Shown here: positions 13,619 through 21,489 of the stretch, one piece after another
Numbering within the stretch: the first letter of the stretch is position 1
Layout of the letters: each line of letters opens with the position of its first letter
Source: a virus
Reading direction: 5' to 3' (one strand)
DNA length: 24,061 nucleotides
Virus record (IMG/VR): IMGVR_UViG_3300024299_000060
Span: 1-24,061 of that record
Position numbers and translations under genes: made by a program
Notes under the pieces: generated by a model
What the model was told of the DNA's origin: nothing
Seen by the model: only the letters and a program-made list of their open reading frames with translations
The model's database searches: none

Positions 13619-13931
13619 TGTAGTACGACTTATCAGTGGTGAAGAATTGGTGGCAGACGTAAATAGAGGTGCAGGCCCGATGGTAGATTATATTCCGCCG
13701 GCAAATTGGGTCTTGAGTAAACCTTGGCAACTTCACGTTCAAACCGACGAAAAAGGTAACCCTCATATGGGATTATCGCCGATGCTGCCACTGGCTGTAA
13801 AAGATGAATTGACTATCGCCCACGACAAAATCATGTTTATGTATGAGCCAGTTCAAGGCATTATCGACAACTATAAACAAGCGTCCAGCCCAATTGCTAT
13901 GCCTAACACGCCGGGAATTATTCTACCATAA
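13608..13931 (+). CDS. Conserved phage protein, possible Sm-like fold
   Basis: Predicted 107-aa protein. VVRLISGEELVADVNRG, MGLSPMLPL, a MFMYEPVQGIIDNYKQ segment and the end PNTPGIILP are typical, from memory, of a protein conserved beside DNA polymerase in non-enteric T4-like phages and sometimes labelled Sm/Hfq-like. The opening beta-strand pattern (I-S-G-E-E-L-V-A-D-V) fits such a small barrel. RNA binding would be inference. No strong ribosome site; the 11-bp overlap with the membrane-protein gene suggests coupling. The DNA polymerase promoter begins 4 bases after its stop. Confidence 0.68.
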   Translation: MTINVVRLISGEELVADVNRGAGPMVDYIPPANWVLSKPWQLHVQTDEKGNPHMGLSPMLPLAVKDELTIAHDKIMFMYEPVQGIIDNYKQASSPIAMPNTPGIILP

Positions 13932-13935
13932 AGTC

Positions 13936-13965
13936 TTGACAGATCGACCAAAAGTATGATATACT
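13936..13965 (+). promoter_or_regulatory. Sigma-70 promoter for DNA polymerase
   Basis: TTGACA (13936-13941), 18-nt spacer, TATACT (13960-13965). Transcription should begin near 13972, leaving a 15-nt leader with AAGGAA before ATG 13987. Confidence 0.78.
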
Positions 13966-13986
13966 GGTAGATATAATCAAGGAATT

Positions 13987-16467
13987 ATGATGGACTTTTA
14001 TACCGACGTTCAAGTATACGGAAATAGTATTCTTCTTAGAGGAGTGAAAAATGGCACTCGGTACTCTAAGAAGGTTCCGTACCAACCAACCCTCTATGTC
14101 TCTGGACGAGAGGGTAATTTCAAAACTATCGACGGGCAAACTGTTGGTGATGTAGAATTTGACACTATCCGCGAAGCAAAAGAATTTTACAAGAGTTACC
14201 AAGATGTTGCTAATCTTACCGTTTATGGTTCTAACCTTTTCAATTATACTTACATCCACGAACAGTGGCCAGGCGTTATTGACTATGACAGTTCCGTTCT
14301 AAGAGTTGCCAACATTGATATTGAGGTCGCCTCTGAAAACGGCTTTCCACAACCGGAAGCCGCAGACGAGGAGGTTGTATCTATCACCATGGAAGTCAAG
14401 AACCGATATTTCGTTTGGGGCTGTGGCGACTTTGAGAACGAAGACCCAAATGTCAATTACATGAAATGCAAGGGCGAGAAAGATTTGCTTTTGAACTTTC
14501 TGGACTTCTGGTCGTCAAACTATCCCGACATTATCACCGGATGGTACATTCAACTTTTCGATATCCCCTATCTCGTCAACCGGATCACAAAACTCTTTAG
14601 TGAAAAGATGGCTAACAGGCTTTCGCCATGGGGTCGTATCTATGAACGAACCATAAACATGGGCTATGGTACGAAAAAGCAGGCTTATGAAATCGTGGGC
14701 ATTGCCGAATTGGATTACCTCGACCTATACAAGCGATACTCTGGCGCAATGCAGGAGTCCTATAAACTGGACCATATCTCGTTTGTCGAATTGGGTGAAA
14801 AGAAACTTGACTATGCCGAGCATGGCACCCTTCACAAACTCTACCTAAACGACTACCAGAAATTTATCGAATACAACATCAAAGACGTTGCGTTGGTTCG
14901 CCGGATTGATGATAAGATGAAACTTATCGAACAGGCTCTGTCTGTTGCGTATTTGACCAAGGTGAATTTACCGGACGTTCATAAGCAAGTAAGAATGTGG
15001 GATGCGATTACCCACAATCACTTGCTTGATAAAGGCGTGGTCGTTCCACCCAAGAGACACCATGACAAGAGCGATACCTTTGAGGGCGCATATGTGAAAG
15101 CGCCACTTATCGGTAAGCATCGGTGGATTATGTCTTTCGATCTTGCCAGTATGTACCCACACATTATTATGATGTTCAACATCGGTCCCGACACCATTCA
15201 ACAAATCAATATGGATATCCGTATTGAGGATTTGATTTACAGTCGAATCACCGAACCTATGCACGACGAATTTTCTGTGGCTTGTAACGGCTCTCTGTAT
15301 ACCAAAGAGTTCACCGGAATTCTGTCAGAACTTATGCAAGAGTTTTATGATGGTCGCACGATAGCCAAGGGTAAAATGTTGGATGCGAAAAGGCGATTTG
15401 AAAAGACCAAAGACCCAAGTGATGAAAAAGAAATCGCCCGATGGAATAACTACCAGAACGCTTTGAAGGTTACCCTCAACAGTGCATACGGCGCTATGGG
15501 CAGCCAGTATTTCCGTTTCTATGACTTGCGGAATGCAGAGGCTATCACAATGTCGGGGCAGGTGATTATTCGATTCATTGAAGACAAGTTGAATAAATAC
15601 CTAAACAAACTCCTGAAGACCGAAGGGAAAGATTATGTCATTGCGTCTGATACCGACTCCGTTTACCTTAGGCTTGACGAACTTGTTAATCAAGTCTTTG
15701 AAGAAGGAACGCCGGATGAAAAAATTGTCGAATTTCTATCCCGAACCGGTAAAGAGAAAATTGAACCGTATATTGATAGGTGTTACCAGGACCTTACTAA
15801 AACTCTGAACGGCAAACACAAGATGAAAATGAAGCGCGAGATTATTGCGCCCGTTGGAATCTGGACCAACAAAAAGCGTTATGCCCTAAACGTCTTAGAC
15901 GACGAGGGTGTTCGGTATTCAGAACCCAAAATGAAAGTGATGGGGTTGGAGGTTGTCAGATCGTCAACACCACAATCTTGCCGGACGGCTATCAAAGCCT
16001 GTATCGGCCTTATGCTGACAGGGACACAAAAAGAGTTGGTTGCCCACATTGAAGATTTCCGTGAAAAATTCTATGCAATGGATTTCATGGATGTGGCTAA
16101 ACCGAGTGGCGTGAATGGAATCGCAAAGTACGATGGCGGAAAAGAGATTTTCACCAAAGGAACGCCGTTTCATGTAAAGGGTGCTTTGGTATTCAATGCT
16201 CTGTTGAAAGCCAAGAAACTGACCAAGCAATACGATAAGGTCAAAGAGGGCGAGAAAATCAAATGCTGTTATTTGAAAATGCCGAATACCATTCAATCAC
16301 CAGTTCTTTCTGTGGTGGATATTCTACCACCCGAGTTTGGGATTGAGAAATATATTGATTACGAATTGCAGTTCACCAAAACATTTCTCGACCCGGTGAA
16401 AAACATTGCCGAAGTGATTGGTTGGAAGACCGATAACTCCGCGACATTAGAAGATTTTTTCTCTTGA
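13987..16467 (+). CDS. 43: Family-B DNA polymerase (T4 gp43-like)
   Basis: Predicted 826-aa protein (T4 gp43 is 898). Starts at tandem ATGs 13987/13990 behind AAGGAA. The 3'-5' exonuclease has motif I NIDIEV (D111, E113), motif II GWYIQLFDIPYL (F191, D192) and motif III YNIKD (Y296, D300). Polymerase motif A is FDLASMYP (D385), motif B KVTLNSAYG, motif C SDTDS (D555-S558), then TNKKRYAL. It replicates the phage genome on gp45. The usual asparagine in exonuclease motif II (GWN in T4) is tyrosine here (Y187), while acidic residues are intact, so the nuclease is probably active but may be altered. The C-terminal end SATLEDFFS looks like a clamp-binding tail. It is transcribed from the promoter at 13936, and the next promoter begins in its last codons. 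Confidence 0.97.
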   Translation: MMDFYTDVQVYGNSILLRGVKNGTRYSKKVPYQPTLYVSGREGNFKTIDGQTVGDVEFDTIREAKEFYKSYQDVANLTVYGSNLFNYTYIHEQWPGVIDYDSSVLRVANIDIEVASENGFPQPEAADEEVVSITMEVKNRYFVWGCGDFENEDPNVNYMKCKGEKDLLLNFLDFWSSNYPDIITGWYIQLFDIPYLVNRITKLFSEKMANRLSPWGRIYERTINMGYGTKKQAYEIVGIAELDYLDLYKRYSGAMQESYKLDHISFVELGEKKLDYAEHGTLHKLYLNDYQKFIEYNIKDVALVRRIDDKMKLIEQALSVAYLTKVNLPDVHKQVRMWDAITHNHLLDKGVVVPPKRHHDKSDTFEGAYVKAPLIGKHRWIMSFDLASMYPHIIMMFNIGPDTIQQINMDIRIEDLIYSRITEPMHDEFSVACNGSLYTKEFTGILSELMQEFYDGRTIAKGKMLDAKRRFEKTKDPSDEKEIARWNNYQNALKVTLNSAYGAMGSQYFRFYDLRNAEAITMSGQVIIRFIEDKLNKYLNKLLKTEGKDYVIASDTDSVYLRLDELVNQVFEEGTPDEKIVEFLSRTGKEKIEPYIDRCYQDLTKTLNGKHKMKMKREIIAPVGIWTNKKRYALNVLDDEGVRYSEPKMKVMGLEVVRSSTPQSCRTAIKACIGLMLTGTQKELVAHIEDFREKFYAMDFMDVAKPSGVNGIAKYDGGKEIFTKGTPFHVKGALVFNALLKAKKLTKQYDKVKEGEKIKCCYLKMPNTIQSPVLSVVDILPPEFGIEKYIDYELQFTKTFLDPVKNIAEVIGWKTDNSATLEDFFS

Positions 16468-16492
16468 CAAAACGCTAGAAGTGGTGTATGAT
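16464..16492 (+). promoter_or_regulatory. Sigma-70 promoter downstream of DNA polymerase
   Basis: TTGACA (16464-16469) overlapping the polymerase stop codon, 17-nt spacer, TATGAT (16487-16492) running into GATCA. TAGGAGA follows at 16498-16504, so the leader before ATG 16511 is only about 12 nt. It probably drives the small genes, uvsX and gp41. Confidence 0.87.
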
Positions 16493-16510
16493 CATAATAG
16501 GAGATTTGAA

Positions 16511-16819
16511 ATGATAATGAAACAGGGCGAAGTTGTCGAAGGTGATATAGTCGAAATGATGGGTGATTATGAAATTCATAGTTCTACCGAAGCATGGATT
16601 ATCACCGAGGCTAAAAAGGAAATTTTAGAAGTTCGGCGCTTACTAAGTCAAATCAATAAAATTGCCAATTGGAAACAAGCCGGACCATTCATTTGTGGTG
16701 CTTCCGACGAGGAGCGGATCGATGGTTTACTTCCCCAATATATTCATGTTTGCCCGATGTATGGCGCAGACGTAAGAATGACCGAAGTCTATAAGAAGGT
16801 TGAAAAAAATGATATTTGA
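16511..16819 (+). CDS. Hypothetical protein
   Basis: Predicted 102-aa protein. ATG 16511 follows TAGGAGA by 6 nt; an in-frame GTG at 16481 lies within the promoter and is rejected. The sequence is mixed alpha/beta (GDIVEMMGDYEIHSS, WIITEAKKEILEVRRLLSQI, ICGASDEERIDGLLPQ) with no recognised motif. First gene of the unit leading to uvsX and overlapping the next gene by 11 bases. Confidence 0.72.
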   Translation: MIMKQGEVVEGDIVEMMGDYEIHSSTEAWIITEAKKEILEVRRLLSQINKIANWKQAGPFICGASDEERIDGLLPQYIHVCPMYGADVRMTEVYKKVEKNDI

Positions 16820-17018
16820 GGTAGGCAAAACTTACCACCACAATGCTGGCGAGACAATAACGATTGTTGGGCATTTGGATACCTATTCATATGGCTCTAA
16901 TGCCATGATAGCAGAACGCCATCAGGCTTCACAATGGGATGGATTTTTCTATGCCGTCGGGAAAGATGAAAGCGCAACAATGAATTACACAGAAATTGAG
17001 GATGATAGAGACACATGA
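16809..17018 (+). CDS. Small conserved-type hypothetical protein
   Basis: Predicted 69-aa protein from ATG 16809 (a TTG at 16800 is less likely). MIFEVGKTYHHNAGETITIVG followed by SNAMIAERHQ and FFYAVGKDESATMNYTEI suggests a small beta barrel of the kind seen beside uvsX in T4-like phages. No catalytic motif. Overlaps both neighbours, so it belongs to the same message. Confidence 0.68.
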   Translation: MIFEVGKTYHHNAGETITIVGHLDTYSYGSNAMIAERHQASQWDGFFYAVGKDESATMNYTEIEDDRDT

Positions 17019-17166
17019 TAGCCATGATACCAGGATTTCAATAGATGCCTCAAGTTACGACGAATATTGTGTAAAATGTGGCGCAAGAGATAGAATGTTT
17101 TCATGGGGTGACCTTGCTTATCCCTGCGACGAATCGAAAATGAAGGAAAAGAATAAAGATGGCTGA
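17002..17166 (+). CDS. Small zinc-ribbon-like protein before uvsX
   Basis: A 54-aa frame from ATG 17002, overlapping the previous gene by 17 and uvsX by 8 bases. C23, C26 (YCVKCGARD) and C42 (YPC), with H5 and H8 near the start, could form a metal site. GAGG directly abuts the ATG, so the exact start is uncertain. It fills the 140-base gap between two genes in a dense region, which supports coding. Function unknown. Confidence 0.6.
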   Translation: MIETHDSHDTRISIDASSYDEYCVKCGARDRMFSWGDLAYPCDESKMKEKNKDG

Positions 17167-18214
17167 TTTTTTCAAGACAGTAACCAAGGGCATAAACAAC
17201 GAATATGCCGCGCTTGCTTCCTCCGGCATTCTTGCTGGTGACGTTGGCGGATATATCGACACCGGCTCTTATATGTTTAACGCTCTTATGAGTGGTAGCA
17301 TTTGGGGTGGTATTCCAGACAACAAGATTACCGCCATTGCTGGTGAAGAAGCAACGGGTAAAACCTTTTTCATTCTCGGTGTTATCAAGTCGTTTCTCGA
17401 TGGTAACCCAGAAGCCGTTTGTGTTTTCTTCGAATCTGAATCTGCTATCTCTAAAAATATGTTAGAGGATCGTGGCATTGATTCCAGCCGAGTGATGATT
17501 GTGCCTGTCACAACCATTCAAGAATTCCGTACCCAGGTTCTGAAGATTCTGGACAACTATGAAAAGGGTGAAGAAAAACGCCCAATGGTCATGGCTCTTG
17601 ATTCGTTTGGTATGCTATCAACGACCAAAGAAATCGAAGACACCATGGAAGGTTCTGAAACAAAAGATATGACACGCTCGGCTATTGCCAAAGCGACCTT
17701 CCGTGTTCTCACCCTGAAACTCGGCAAGATGGGCATCCCGCTTTTGGTTACTAACCACACATATGATTCAATAAGCATGTATGGCGGTAAGGTAATGGGT
17801 GGTGGTTCTGGATTGAAATATTCAGCGTCAACCATTGTGTTTCTGTCGAAGGCTGCTGAAAAAGACGGTAAGGATTTCATCGGTAACCAAATCGGTTGTC
17901 GTCTTGTCAAGTCTCGCTTGACTAAAGAAAAATCTGTGGTCAAAGTTCTATTGACTTACGCCGAGGGTTTGTCTCGTTGGCATGGTCTTCCCGATGTGGC
18001 TGTTGCGTCTGGCATTTGGAAAAAGGCTGGTCGTATCGAATTGCAAGACGGTTCGAAGGTTTGGGAAAAGGAAGTCTACCGTAACCCAGAGAAATATTTC
18101 ACCGAAGAAGTCATGCAAGCCTGTGACGACCAAGTGGGCAAGATGTTCATGTATGGTTCAGCCCAAGAAATCGAAGATTCACTGAACAGTGAAGATGGCG
18201 AGGAGAGCGAATAA
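17159..18214 (+). CDS. uvsX: UvsX recombinase (RecA family)
   Basis: Predicted 351-aa protein (T4 UvsX 391). Walker A GEEATGKT (62-69), Walker B VMALDSFG (D148), LVTNHTYDSI and the GGKVMGGGSGLKYSAST loop-2-type segment are characteristic of UvsX. It coats single-stranded DNA and drives strand exchange for recombination-dependent replication and repair in T4-like phages. The acidic tail (EDSLNSEDGEESE) resembles those that tune RecA-like proteins. The stop overlaps the next start (TAATG). Gene order 43-uvsX-41 agrees with the T4 superfamily. Confidence 0.95.
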   Translation: MADFFKTVTKGINNEYAALASSGILAGDVGGYIDTGSYMFNALMSGSIWGGIPDNKITAIAGEEATGKTFFILGVIKSFLDGNPEAVCVFFESESAISKNMLEDRGIDSSRVMIVPVTTIQEFRTQVLKILDNYEKGEEKRPMVMALDSFGMLSTTKEIEDTMEGSETKDMTRSAIAKATFRVLTLKLGKMGIPLLVTNHTYDSISMYGGKVMGGGSGLKYSASTIVFLSKAAEKDGKDFIGNQIGCRLVKSRLTKEKSVVKVLLTYAEGLSRWHGLPDVAVASGIWKKAGRIELQDGSKVWEKEVYRNPEKYFTEEVMQACDDQVGKMFMYGSAQEIEDSLNSEDGEESE

Positions 18215-18348
18215 TGTTCACCCTTGAATGGAAAGAGATCAAGAAATTTGGTCTGTGGATGTTCTATGTCGCCGCAGGCGCAACCGCCATTTGGATGTGC
18301 CTGTCTCTTGGCATTCTGATTGGCGCATTTATAATGGAGTGGTTTTAA
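18214..18348 (+). CDS. Small single-pass membrane protein between uvsX and gp41 region
   Basis: A 44-aa protein starting at a TAATG overlap with uvsX and ending in another TAATG overlap. MFTLEWKEIKKFGLW precedes a long hydrophobic stretch (about 15-41, FYVAAGATAIWMCLSLGILIGAFI) and MEWF. One transmembrane segment, perhaps slightly long. In T4 a small membrane-linked protein (gp40) lies between uvsX and 41; similarity in place is suggestive only, as sequence homology is not evident. Confidence 0.7.
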   Translation: MFTLEWKEIKKFGLWMFYVAAGATAIWMCLSLGILIGAFIMEWF

Positions 18349-18653
18349 TGTTACAATATGAATTACTTGAGACAGGACCAGACGAGGACGCATGGTACAA
18401 TGTGATTATTCAAGAGGGTAAATACCAAGGCATTGTCTACAAGTATAACTGGGTTTCAATCCCACAAAATGTCAACCCAGACGAGGATAATAGTTTACCA
18501 TTCAAGTTCTCGTATGATGTAGTCGATACCAACAATGTCGAATTTGAACCTCAGGCTTTTGAGGAGCAAATTTTCCATATCCTTTGTGACATTATCGAAC
18601 AAGAAATGACCAGGAGAGACCATGAGCCGAATCGAAACGACGATCCTAAATAG
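18348..18653 (+). CDS. Hypothetical protein before gp41
   Basis: Predicted 101-aa acidic protein from the TAATG overlap at 18348. LLETGPDEDAWYNVIIQEGKYQG, VYKYNWVSIPQ and FEPQAFEEQIFHILCDIIEQEM suggest a beta-rich first half and a final helix. Its last 32 bases overlap the gp41 gene and contain that gene's AGGAG ribosome site. No family recognised. Confidence 0.7.
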   Translation: MLQYELLETGPDEDAWYNVIIQEGKYQGIVYKYNWVSIPQNVNPDEDNSLPFKFSYDVVDTNNVEFEPQAFEEQIFHILCDIIEQEMTRRDHEPNRNDDPK

Positions 18654-20040
18654 CCTATTTTTTGATGAAGAATACAACAGGAAAGTTCTACCGTTTATTG
18701 ATGAAGCATATTTCCAAGATGAGACCGAACGCACCGTATTCACCAAAGTAAAAGAATTCTTTGAAGAATACAACGCACCACCATCCAAAGCCGCGATTGC
18801 TATCGAACTAGATAACGACGCCAATCTGAATGAGAACCTCTTTGATAATTCTAACAAACTGTTAGAGATTGTTGCGGTGGAACATGAAACTGTGTCCGAC
18901 GAATGGCTCTTGGTGAATACAGAGAAATTCTGTCAGGAGAAGGCTGTTTATAACGGCGTCATGGAATCCATTTCTATCATTGATGGCAATGTGGATGGCG
19001 TTGGTTCGGGTTCTATCCCCGAAATTATGACCAAGGCTTTGTCTGTCTGTTTCGACAATCATATTGGTCACGATTTCCTAGAAGACGCCGAGAACCGGTT
19101 TGACTTCTATCGGAAAAAAGAATCCCGCATTCCGTTTGACCTTGAGTATTTCAACAAGATCACCAAGGGTGGATTACCAAATAAATCCTTGAATGTCTTC
19201 TTGGCTGGTACTGGTATTGGTAAAACTTTGGTCATGTGCCATATGGCAGCGAAATACCTTGAGAGTGGCCATGATGTTCTCTATATCACCCTGGAAATGG
19301 CAGAAGAACGCATTGCCGAACGCATAGATGCGAATCTCCTAAATATAGCATTAGACGATATCGAAGGTGTTCACAAGGAAACCTTCATGAACAAGGTGGA
19401 TAAAATCAAAGCCAAGACAAATGGCAAATTGATTATCCATGAGTACCCAACGGCCTGTGCTGGTGTGGGTCAGTTCCGTCACTTGTTGAATGAGTTGAAA
19501 TTGAAGCGTGATTTTGTGCCGAAGGTGATATTCATTGACTATATCAATATCTGTATTTCGAACAGAGTGAAAGCGGGAAACAATGTCAATTCATACACCC
19601 TTATCAAGTCCATTGCAGAAGAAATTAGGGGACTTGCTGTTGAAAGAAACGTACCTATTATTTCTGCAACACAAACAACAAGATCAGGCTTCACTAATTC
19701 AGACCCTGGCCTTGAAGATACGTCAGAAAGTTTTGGTTTGCCAGCGACAGTGGATTTTATGGTGGCACTTATCACTAATGAGGAGTTGGCCGCTGCGAAT
19801 CAGATTATGGTCAAGCAACTCAAAAACCGATACGCCGATGTAAACAATTACACCAAGTTTGTTGTTGGTGTAGATAGACCTAAGATGCGCCTTTACGATG
19901 TTGAGCAAACCGCTCAAGATGATGAAGATAAACCTGTCATGGACAGCACCGAATATGGTGAAAGAGCAAAAGAGGAAGACAGCATGAAATGGGCGACAAA
20001 GAAGATGGGCCGCAAAAAGTTTGAGGGGTTCAAGGTATGA
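18622..20040 (+). CDS. 41: Replicative DNA helicase (T4 gp41 / DnaB type)
   Basis: Predicted 472-aa protein (T4 gp41 is 475). AGGAG (18612-18616) precedes ATG 18622. After an N-terminal helical domain (LNSLFFDEEYNRKVLPF), the RecA-like core has GTGIGKT (196-202), LYITLEMAEERIAERIDAN, VIFIDYINIC (Walker B) and SATQTTRSGF, all typical of gp41/DnaB. The C-terminal DRPKMRLYDVEQ and basic tail are usual. Hexameric 5'-3' helicase that opens the replication fork and recruits primase. The next gene begins in its stop codon (ATGA). Confidence 0.95.
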   Translation: MSRIETTILNSLFFDEEYNRKVLPFIDEAYFQDETERTVFTKVKEFFEEYNAPPSKAAIAIELDNDANLNENLFDNSNKLLEIVAVEHETVSDEWLLVNTEKFCQEKAVYNGVMESISIIDGNVDGVGSGSIPEIMTKALSVCFDNHIGHDFLEDAENRFDFYRKKESRIPFDLEYFNKITKGGLPNKSLNVFLAGTGIGKTLVMCHMAAKYLESGHDVLYITLEMAEERIAERIDANLLNIALDDIEGVHKETFMNKVDKIKAKTNGKLIIHEYPTACAGVGQFRHLLNELKLKRDFVPKVIFIDYINICISNRVKAGNNVNSYTLIKSIAEEIRGLAVERNVPIISATQTTRSGFTNSDPGLEDTSESFGLPATVDFMVALITNEELAAANQIMVKQLKNRYADVNNYTKFVVGVDRPKMRLYDVEQTAQDDEDKPVMDSTEYGERAKEEDSMKWATKKMGRKKFEGFKV

Positions 20041-20225
20041 AAAACTATGAAGTGAAAAAGAAACTTGGTGAATGGATTGTCCTTGAAATCACGACGCAAT
20101 TGAAACTCGCTTCATTCAAAGATCGTAAAGACGCGACCAAGTTCAAGAGACAGAGGGAGGGTGGAGCTGGCTTCAATGGATTCACACCAGCCTTCTTTAT
20201 CATCCCTATGGTCATGCCGTGTTAG
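20037..20225 (+). CDS. Small conserved-type phage protein (GFNGFTPAFF end)
   Basis: A 62-aa protein coupled to gp41 by ATGA. NYEVKKKLGEWIVLEITTQL, DRKDATKFKRQREGG and AGFNGFTPAFFI are patterns I associate with small proteins of many T4-like phages. No known function. Its end overlaps the GTG of the next gene by 7 bases. Confidence 0.7.
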   Translation: MKNYEVKKKLGEWIVLEITTQLKLASFKDRKDATKFKRQREGGAGFNGFTPAFFIIPMVMPC

Positions 20226-20671
20226 TCGATGTTATTGGAACCAACAAAAAGAAGATAGCCGCAATTCCACCTGCGACGATCTTCTTTGGTTCTCTGCTTA
20301 TGTCACGGCGACTTTCTGATTTGATTCATGTAACCATCAAGCTAGACCCACGACTTGTCGCGGAACATGAGGTCCAGGGCCTTTGTGAATGGGAGGATAC
20401 GAACGATCGACCCAGAGAGTTCACTTTGCATATTGACGCCGGTATGACCATGGCTGATACACTCTCGACAGTAGCCCACGAAATGGTTCACCTGAAGCAA
20501 ATGGCCAAAGGTGAGTTTATGGAATACATCCGCACAGTACAACCCCTGATACGATTTAATAGCCAGAAATACACCTTCGGTGACGACCAGGAGTATTGGG
20601 ATTACCCATGGGAAATTGAAGCGTATGGTCGCCAAATAGGATTATATACGAGATATATGGAGAGAAAATGA
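20219..20671 (+). CDS. SprT-like zinc metalloprotease
   Basis: Predicted 150-aa protein from GTG 20219, which overlaps the previous stop. An in-frame ATG at 20300 would remove the KKKIAAIPPATIFFGSLLMS segment, which looks like the usual start of this family, so the GTG is favoured though no ribosome site is visible. WEDTNDRPREFTLHID and STVAHEMVHLKQMAKGEF carry the HExxH zinc motif, and WEIEAYGRQIGLY the later acidic ligand region. SprT/SPRTN-type proteins bind zinc and, in cells, can cut proteins crosslinked to DNA. ATGA overlap with the methyltransferase. Confidence 0.75.
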   Translation: MLVDVIGTNKKKIAAIPPATIFFGSLLMSRRLSDLIHVTIKLDPRLVAEHEVQGLCEWEDTNDRPREFTLHIDAGMTMADTLSTVAHEMVHLKQMAKGEFMEYIRTVQPLIRFNSQKYTFGDDQEYWDYPWEIEAYGRQIGLYTRYMERK

Positions 20672-21489
20672 AACCTTATTTTCAGAATGATTATGTGACC
20701 CTTTATCATGGTAATTGTGTTGATGTTTTGAATAGTATCGACAGCATCGTTGATGGTGTTGTTACTTCGCCGCCGTATGGCACCCAGAGAAAAGATTTAT
20801 ATGACAGTATCGCAGAGGCTGATTATCCACAATTTACCCTGGATTGGATGAACGCTGTCAGCCTTAGAGAGACTGGTAACATTTTCATTAATATCAGGGA
20901 GAATATCAACAACGGTATTCTGTCTGATTATGTGTTGCGGACCAAGTTGCACCTAAGAGATAATGGTTGGATCGAGCCCGATGAATTGATTTGGATTAAA
21001 CCAGATTCAATGCCTGTTGGGAATAACAAAAGACCCCGAAGATCGTGGGAACGGATTTGTTGGTTTTCTAAAGTGAACCAACCAATCGTGTATCCAAAGC
21101 ATAATGGAAAACCATCGAAGCGAATAGGTTTACCAAAGGGTCAAGCCGGTAAAAATACCCAGCAATGGGGTGCAGGTTATTCAGATGGATTTACGGAAGG
21201 TATGAGTAGGTGTAAAGATTATGTCGAAGTGACGGTTAGCTCTAATGAAAAAACAAATCACCCAGCTACATATCCACCTAAACTGGCTGAATGGATGATT
21301 AAATTGGCTTCGTTGGAGGGCGAGACTATTCTTGATCCTTTCGTGGGGTCTGGTTCTAGTGCAGTGGCTGCGATGAAAACCAAACGCAAACTGATTGGTA
21401 TTGATGCCAAAGAAGAATATATTGAGTTTGCAGCTAACCGAATTTATAAATACAATGAACAAATAGAAAATGAAGTGACACTATTCTAA
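20668..21489 (+). CDS. DNA methyltransferase, beta class (N4-cytosine or N6-adenine)
   Basis: Predicted 273-aa protein. Catalytic motif IV TSPPYG (33-38) comes before the AdoMet motif I DPFVGSG (223-229), the beta-class order. TSPPY is common in N4-cytosine enzymes but also in some N6-adenine ones. The middle has DELIWIKPDSMPVGNNKRPRRSWE, likely target recognition. It methylates DNA, probably to protect phage DNA or mark it for regulation; the site cannot be deduced. ATGA overlap with the SprT gene and TAATG overlap with a probable nuclease gene make one unit. Confidence 0.9.
   Translation: MKPYFQNDYVTLYHGNCVDVLNSIDSIVDGVVTSPPYGTQRKDLYDSIAEADYPQFTLDWMNAVSLRETGNIFINIRENINNGILSDYVLRTKLHLRDNGWIEPDELIWIKPDSMPVGNNKRPRRSWERICWFSKVNQPIVYPKHNGKPSKRIGLPKGQAGKNTQQWGAGYSDGFTEGMSRCKDYVEVTVSSNEKTNHPATYPPKLAEWMIKLASLEGETILDPFVGSGSSAVAAMKTKRKLIGIDAKEEYIEFAANRIYKYNEQIENEVTLF

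Noticed and set aside
16481-16510. GTG 16481 as start of the gene after DNA polymerase
   Set aside because: It falls inside the promoter spacer and -10 region, whereas ATG 16511 has TAGGAGA at proper distance.
20126-20300. A frameshift joining the 62-aa gene and the SprT-like gene
   Set aside because: The first protein ends with a pattern that looks like a natural C-terminus (GFNGFTPAFF), and the 7-bp overlap with a GTG start explains the layout without a frameshift.
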